Origin: Fragilaria crotonensis
Taxonomy: Eukaryota; Bacillariophyta; Fragilariophyceae; Fragilariales; Fragilariaceae
Direction of reading: 5' to 3'
Assembly (NCBI GenBank): GCA_022925895.1
Contig: JAKSYS010000112.1
Coordinates: 1-64,000, forward strand
Length of the DNA stretch: 64,000 bases
Shown: positions 58,361-64,000 of the stretch, one piece after another
Numbering within the stretch: position 1 is the stretch's first letter
How the letters are laid out: every line of letters starts with the position of its first letter
Position numbers and translations under genes: made by a program
Notes under the pieces: model-generated
Told to the model about the DNA's origin: nothing
What the model saw: the letters and a program-made list of their open reading frames with translations, nothing else
Databases searched by the model: none

Positions 58361-59119
58361 ATGCAGACCACTACAACCACAACTACCATGGACACCACCA
58401 ACAACAAAATGGGCAAAACTACCGACAAAAACGGTCCAACTAACTACACTTATGCATCTACCAATGTTAAGGACAACAACATTGAAACTAATGATGCATT
58501 TACTACAGAGGAGGACACTATTACTGCCGCCAAGCGCCGCAATCACCCCAACAGACACAACAAAATTGACCTCACCAACAATACAAATGACTTGAAAACG
58601 CCCCAGAAAGCTCCAAATTTGCCTCCCACGCTCACCTACAAGTCCAGAGCCAACACTCCCAACATTTCTACTGCCAAAGTTACCACCTTGACCAACTTTG
58701 CCCAACTTGCCCACCTCCCAATTTCTCAAACTCCTGTGTGCATGAATCCATCTGAATTCACCACACTCCAGAAAACCTGCAAAGATCTCCATGACTCCAT
58801 CTTTGCTCATCTTTTCAATCTTCCCTTCCATCCTTCTTCCACACAGCTTGAGTGTTCCTCAGACAGCAAGCAACAACAATGTCAGGAAGAATCCAAAGCA
58901 CCTCCCACATTCATACACTGCAGTCATCATGCCCTGGAGGAACAAATCATCCAATTCACCCTCAGAATTGTTTCTTTCGGTTATGCTCCAACTGTTTCTG
59001 AGTTCCTTGATTATCTGCAGTATCAGGATGACCTTGAGAACCTTGTCAATGTTGCCATCAAGATCACAGAAGATGATCAGTTGAAGACCATCATTGATTT
59101 GCTCACCATCATGGTTTGA
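58361..59119 (+). CDS. Unrecognised Thr/Asn-rich ORF crossing left inner arm
   Basis: 252 residues. The first 60 are Thr/Asn-rich. A conserved-looking helical part has FTTLQKTCKDLHDSIFAHLF, and the C-terminus QIIQFTLRIVSFGYAPTV continues into the spacer. The right arm encodes a related peptide on the other strand, which supports past selection on the protein. No known family. Confidence 0.4.
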   Translation: MQTTTTTTTMDTTNNKMGKTTDKNGPTNYTYASTNVKDNNIETNDAFTTEEDTITAAKRRNHPNRHNKIDLTNNTNDLKTPQKAPNLPPTLTYKSRANTPNISTAKVTTLTNFAQLAHLPISQTPVCMNPSEFTTLQKTCKDLHDSIFAHLFNLPFHPSSTQLECSSDSKQQQCQEESKAPPTFIHCSHHALEEQIIQFTLRIVSFGYAPTVSEFLDYLQYQDDLENLVNVAIKITEDDQLKTIIDLLTIMV

Positions 59120-59814
59120 AACATAATCGGCCGTGAGAACTCACACTTCAAGACGCCAAAGCACTGTATGGTCGACCTCCAGTCCAAATTTGAGCAAATT
59201 CCGACAGATGGTTCTCGAGAAATGACTGGTCAAAGTTTTGTCTCACCCCGCACGTATTGATGGCCTTCGGCAACTCTGCAGACTCGCAAGCAAAAACTCT
59301 GATGTGTCATGACAACAGTGCTGAATTCAAGACTCGTAATTTTGTGCCAAAACTCCGGCTGTCCAAACTCCTCGCAAACAGTCTCTGACAACCACCGTAT
59401 TTACAGTCCATGATCAGACATTGTGTCCCAACTGACCATTCAGCAGATACATCGTAATGATACTACTTGTACCTGCTTTGCTCCACGCCTCCTTTCTGCT
59501 TCTGAAAAGCATCTGTGAACATTTCTACTGTCAAATTATCAGTCCACCCCAGTGGGCTACAGAATAATCCAACTGTCACAGTCTACGTTCAGCTCCTTCT
59601 TGAGTGTCCAGCATCCTGTTGCCATCCTCCTCTGCTTCTAATTGTGCTGATGTTGGTGAATATTATTGTCTCCCAGTTTTCAATCGTTTTTGACACTGCT
59701 GTTTATCATCATGTACATTGGATCAATGTCTACTGCATATCATTATACCTTAAAGACTGCTGTTGTTGGTCAAAACAACAACAATGGGCACTACCGCCCT
59801 AGCACCAAGTCTTC

Positions 59815-60252
59815 ACACTCAAGCTGTGTGGGAGTATTGTTGAAGGGAAGGTTGAAAAGATGAGTAAAGAGAGAATGATGGAGATCTTTGCAGGCCCTCT
59901 GGAGTGTGGTGAGTTCAGATGAATTCCTGCACATGGGAGCTGGGGAAATTGGAAGGTTGGTAAGTTGCTCAAAGTTGTTCAAAGTGGTTGTTTGGTGGAA
60001 GAGATGCGGGGAGAGTTGAGCCCTGCCAGGTCTGTAGGTGCTGGGAAAGGGATGTGCATTAGGAGCTTTCTGGAGTGTTTCCAAGTCATCAATAATGCTG
60101 GTGAGGTCAATTTTGTTGCGTGCTGTATCTGGGTGATTGCAGCACTTGGCAGCAGTTGTAGGGTGCTCCTCCTCATTACTAGCATCTGGAGTTTCAATGG
60201 TTTTGTAAAATGACATTGGTACTAGATGCATAAGTGCAAGCATTTGGACCAT
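59815..60252 (-). pseudogene. Right-arm copy of the element ORF
   Basis: The minus strand reads ARNKIDLTSIIDDLETLQKA and SSELTTLQRACKDLHHSLF, matching the left-arm ORF with many substitutions. It lacks the C-terminal part encoded by the left ORF in the spacer, so it appears truncated. Confidence 0.5.
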
Positions 60253-60757
60253 ATTTGTCAGTAGTTGTGCCCATTTTGTTGTAGTTGTAGTTGCAGTTGT
60301 AGTGTAGTAGTTGTCTGCTTTTGGCAGCCTTCTTGGTGGTGGAAGCAGTACCAGCCCTGTGGCTAGCTTTTGTGTCCTGCTGGGTTGGAACTAAGAAGTA
60401 CAGGCCTTTGCTGTTTTTGGTTGTGAAATACAATAAGTAAAAACTAAGATGAAACTTGAAGGTGAGATCTCCAATATTAGTTGGAGTCTCACAATGCTGT
60501 GTTGCACTAATCCCACTTGTTGAGTGGTGTTTGAGTAGTATTGTCAACAAAATTGACAACACAATTGATTAGAATATGTAGGGAAACTGAGGATAACACA
60601 ATTCAAAAAGTGAGCATGGTTGTGGGACTCAGAGTTCTGTTTCTCGGTCCTTTGGGAGTGGGTCACAGACAGACTAAGAAAAATGAAGGACTGTCTACTG
60701 TGTTACCATGTGGATTTAACCTAACAGAAAATTCGAGTGACAGTAGATGACTAACAA

Positions 60758-61373
60758 GAACTGTAGTAACTTATCACTTATCATCGACCCCTTTTTTGTT
60801 TTGCCCCGTGACGAACCGCTTAAAATGATTTACATCTCAGGGCAATCCTCATTGCTGAATCACCCTAACTCTAACTTACACAAATCGTTCGTCTGCCCTT
60901 CATTCGGAATGCCACTCTAACAGTCAGTCCCTCGCAGACGGGACAGATGACCAAATGACGAATGACGATTTAATGAGGGAATTTCAAAATCACGCACAAT
61001 GTTGTTTGAGTCCCACGCACTTCGTGCGTTACTTCTCCTACTGAAACATGCACGTAAAATTGCTCAAGTACGAATCTTCCGATGACGATTTCGTCTCGAG
61101 GTGACAGCGAAAGCAAAAAAAGCATTCCGCCAAGGGACGACGTGGTGGCCAATGAAGGAGAGATAAAAACACATGTCTCGGAGTACAAGGTGTGCATGAA
61201 GTATGTAGGAGTTCACGCAACCTCCAAGTACAAATCCGTTTCTTCACCTTGCACATCCGTTCACCCGCTGACGGGGCTCGTTCTGGATTCTTCGCTTCAC
61301 TCAACTACATTAAAAATCGACAGGACGACAAAACCTTTTAAAAACTTGTACATCGTATCACAAGTGAAAAAGC
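60758..61373. other. Intergenic before desaturase
   Basis: About 615 bases. Frames at 61038-61304 (minus) and 61082-61373 (plus) are open but have no motif. It contains the desaturase promoter. Confidence 0.35.
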
Positions 61374-62724
61374 ATGTGCCGTACTGTGATTAAGAATGCC
61401 GATCTGAAACCTGGGGAAGAATGGCTTGAGAAGTTCGATCTCAATGCCTTTGCGGCTGATATCAATGCGTTGGGAAAGAAGTTGGAACAGGAGCAGGGCG
61501 ATGACGACGTTCGTCATTTGAACAAGATGATCATGTGGAGCAACCTCTTTGCAGCTTTTGGTCTCTTGTCAATGGGCATTAGCGTCAACATCTTCTCGGT
61601 CATTGCGCTTTCAACATTTACCTTTTCGCGCTGGACAATGATAGCCCATCATACCTGTACGTTTTGTGACCAGGTTGCTTGTGATTGATATCCCGGGGGA
61701 CCTGCTCTAACGTTGCGTTGCCTTTTACACTTCAGGTCACGGAGGGTACGACAAGTGTCACCCAAACAAGGCCCGATGGAGCAGATTTAAGTTTGCCATT
61801 GGCTCCTTGTGGCGTCGACTATGCGATTGGGCAGACTGGATGCTGCCGGAAGCTTGGAACGTTGAACACAACAATCGCCATCACTACAACCTTTCCGAGA
61901 TTCACGACCCGGATCTCGTGGAGGCAAACCTTTCCTTCCTGCGCGGCCTCCAGATACCAGTGGCATTGAAGTATGTCATTGTCGCCTTCTTCATGATGAC
62001 TTGGAAGTGGTTCTACTATGCCCCCAACACCTACAAGGAGCTCAAGCTTGCCAAACTCAGACGAGAAGGGAAACCACTTCCGAAGGGAGTTTCTCCTGAG
62101 GATCAGGTCACATTTGACTATGTGATGATGGGGAAAAATCCATTCTACTCTGCGTCCGAGTTTTTGATGGTGGTCATTGGACCTTACTTTGTTACTCGAT
62201 TTTTGATCACCCCGCTCCCCCTTCTTGCCGTTGAGCACTTCCTCGGCGTCCAGGGTCTCTACAAGAACGCTTTGATTAATTTGGTCTTTGCGGACATTCT
62301 GACCAACATCCATGGGTTCCTCGCCGTTGTGACTAACCACGCCGGTGATGATATGTACCGTTTCCGCACTGGATGTCGCCCCTTCTCGGGGTCCTTTTAC
62401 CTCCGTCAAGTCTTGGCCTCGGTGGACTTCTCCATGGGCTCTGATCCCGTAGATTTCTTTCACGGGTGGCTTAACTATCAAATTGAGCACCACTTGTGGC
62501 CAAGTCTCTCCATGTTGAGCTACCAAAAGTCAGCCCCCATGGTGCGTGAGATTTGTGCCAAGCACGGTGTCCCGTACATTAAGGAGAATGTCTTTATCCG
62601 ATTGAAGAAGACTGTCGATATCATGGTGGGAAACACCAGCATGAAGTGGTTCCCAGAGAAATACGAGAATTTGTACTTGGAGCAAGATGCGCTTGTGGAA
62701 TCCATGAAAAACAAGCGTACATAG
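61374..62724 (+). CDS. Membrane fatty acid desaturase (QIEHH type)
   Basis: Diiron desaturase that inserts a double bond into an acyl chain. Exons 61374-61656 and 61736-62724 (79-nt intron) give 423 residues. The splice completes the first histidine box AHHTCHGGYD. The second box is EHNNRHHYN and the third is NYQIEHHLWPSLSM; glutamine in the third box is typical of front-end desaturases. Hydrophobic segments include LFAAFGLLSMGISVNIFSVI and YVIVAFFMMTWKWFYY. There is no N-terminal cytochrome b5 domain, unlike most front-end enzymes, so it may depend on separate b5 or ferredoxin. Regiospecificity cannot be inferred. Confidence 0.88.
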
Positions 62725-62851
62725 AACGGCGGCACATGATTCTTAAACTATGGCTACGACTAGAGATACGAAGTGATTTCACTTCAAGGCACCAACAGAT
62801 TCGCCAAGGATCAGTTAATTGAATAGATTGGGCTACAGCACTTGTATAATT

Positions 62852-63819
62852 TCATTGAGGTCCAGCTTTGACTGGTTCTGCGGGTTCACTAGTTTCATTC
62901 TCGTCAACGCCTCCGGAGTGACCCAACAATGTGAACTCTATTAGAGATTCAGGTAGATTACCTCCAAGTTGCATAACCTGGGCCTGTCCATGAGCCACTT
63001 TGACGTACTGCGAGGGTTGTTAGGTGTGAGACGACCCTCATGCAAAAGGCATGATAATGTTTCGTGACGTACCTCGTCTGATTGATAGTGCAGCTTCTCT
63101 CGTTCCAAGGGTGACAAATCTCTGAGCTTCCGCGCTGGGTGACCAACCCACAGTTGGCCGGATGGCACAATCGTTCCTGCAGCGACTACAGCTCCCGCTG
63201 CGATGAAAGATTCCCTTTCGACGACAACGCCTTCTCCGATATAGGATCCCATACCAATCAATGAAAAATCATTGATTGTCGCCGAGTGAATCTGCGCCAA
63301 GTGCCCAATGGTAACACCTTTTCCAACGATTGTATGATTGACACGACTGGAAATAATACAGCCATCTTGGACATTGGAATCTTCTCCAATAAAGATCCCA
63401 CCGCCAAAGCCTAAATGCGAATCGACATCTTCGTGTCGGTTTGGTGGGAGCTCCCACACTGAATCATCCTCAGGGTTCGAAAAGTGCGATACATTGTCGC
63501 AACTATCCGCTCTCAAGATTGCTCGATACCACACCGACGCTCCAGGTCCAATTCGAACGGACCCAATCAAGGTTGAACAGGGTGCGACGAACGCGGCTTG
63601 CTTGGATACGATCGGTGCACCACGTCGGAGGAGCGGCATTTGATGCCGATGACGCGATAAATGATCATGATATATGTAGGGATCATCACCAACTAATCTC
63701 GTGGTAAGGGCATGTTGCCGTCCCATGATGCCAACCCGATCCAACGCTTGACCGGTCTCTCGCAAGGCTCGACCAATGGTTTGGCGGAATGCCAACCATG
63801 ATCGCTTGAGTATGAACAT
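62852..63819 (-). CDS. Gamma-class carbonic anhydrase, complex I type
   Basis: Left-handed beta-helix trimer subunit; in plants and algae such proteins form a domain on mitochondrial complex I. Exon 1 (63073-63819) and exon 2 (62852-63007), with a 65-nt intron (GTACGT...CGCAG), give 300 residues. The basic N-terminus (MFILKRSWLAFRQTIGRAL) suits mitochondrial import. Hexapeptide repeats include STLIGSVRIGPGASVWYRAI, and the metal-site histidines are in RVNHTIVGKG and IGHLAQIH. After splicing, HYQSDE continues as YVKVAHGQAQVMQL. Reading through the intron would give a wrong, shorter tail. An insert (YHDHLSRHRHQMPLL) precedes the helix. Confidence 0.9.
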
Positions 63820-64000
63820 TATTTGCTTATACTAAAAGAGGTCCGTGTCCAGTCTTTGGCACGGATGAAGCGTTGTAACAACTGTGGCTGCTGTGGTGCT
63901 TATTATGTACAGTTGGCGCACGGGTCTGCTTTGGACGAATTGTTGTTCGAGGCAAATGGCGCATGGCTGGGTTCGTGGTCGATGGCGCGTTGCAGATCTC
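63820..64000. other. Upstream region of gamma-carbonic anhydrase
   Basis: 181 bases to the window end. No separate feature recognised. Confidence 0.3.

Larger units (their letters stand above)
57091..60757. mobile_element. 3.7-kb element with long inverted arms
   Basis: The outer arms are 57102-57501 (left) and 60388-60746 (right, inverted). They share CTACTGTCACT, CAGTAGACTGTCCTT, CAACACCACTCAACAAGTGG (with one mismatch) and AGACTCCAACTAATATTGG. The inner arms 58300-58855 and 59815-60387 are also inverted copies. The left side has an extra 798 bp (57502-58299) that the right side lacks; the spacer is 58856-59814. Exact ends are uncertain (possibly TTGTTAG), and I found no clear target duplication. 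No known transposase motif. Long inverted arms suggest a fold-back or MULE-like non-autonomous element. Confidence 0.75.

Noticed and set aside
61819-62526. 235-residue minus-strand frame over the desaturase
   Set aside because: Opposite strand of a clear desaturase with all histidine boxes; no motif of its own.

Overview
The window looks like nuclear DNA of a diatom, probably a pennate one (inference). Genes have short spliceosomal introns (about 60-190 nt, GT...AG) and canonical eukaryotic housekeeping families: uL3, ubiquitin-eL40, RagA, a syntaxin and 5S rRNA. Two proteins (Tic22-like, ArgC) start with a signal peptide followed by phenylalanine at the predicted cleavage site, the signature of plastid import in algae with secondary red plastids. 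The spaces between genes are full of degenerate GTAC / TACCGGTA / CCAGTAC words.

Layout. 1-20.2 kb: a decayed TPR gene, an FGGY (xylulokinase-like) kinase, an AlkA-type DNA glycosylase, a DUF155/RMND1-like mitochondrial protein, a Claspin-like protein, a type II membrane glycosyltransferase-like protein, a small mitochondrial protein, a long MORN-repeat protein and a membrane-anchored aldo/keto reductase. Many genes here are broken by single-base frame changes, several of them at G or C homopolymers, while other genes are intact. This pattern suggests uncorrected assembly indels at least as much as true decay. 20.2-36.5 kb: Tic22-like plastid import protein, a small secreted protein, a Kaptin homologue, thymidylate kinase, a small membrane protein, RagA/B GTPase, the complex I 21 kDa subunit, a METTL21-like methyltransferase, 5S rRNA, a GST with a C-terminal WW domain, a TPR-like protein, a syntaxin-16-type Qa-SNARE and a coiled-coil hypothetical protein.

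36.85-47.65 kb is one 10.8-kb Mutator-like (MULE) transposon. It has a perfect 10-bp target duplication, long terminal inverted repeats and a decayed SWIM/zinc-knuckle transposase. Inside it are remnants of an RNase H-like ORF and a PiggyBac-like transposase. A second, 1.1-kb non-autonomous element with a 4-bp target duplication sits inside its right terminal repeat.

47.8-57 kb: a sulfotransferase, a divergent ubiquitin-eL40 / uL3 pair (the uL3 start codon is split by an intron), plastid ArgC, a SET-domain methyltransferase and a probable CENP-N/Chl4 kinetochore homologue. 57.1-60.75 kb is a second repeat element with very long inverted arms that each carry related reading frames. 61.4-63.8 kb: a QIEHH-type fatty acid desaturase and a gamma-carbonic anhydrase.

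Functional links: Kaptin and RagA lie about 3 kb apart and both belong to nutrient signalling to TORC1. The 21 kDa subunit, gamma-carbonic anhydrase and DUF155 protein are all expected in mitochondria. All family names come from reading motifs and recalled family features; no database search was run.
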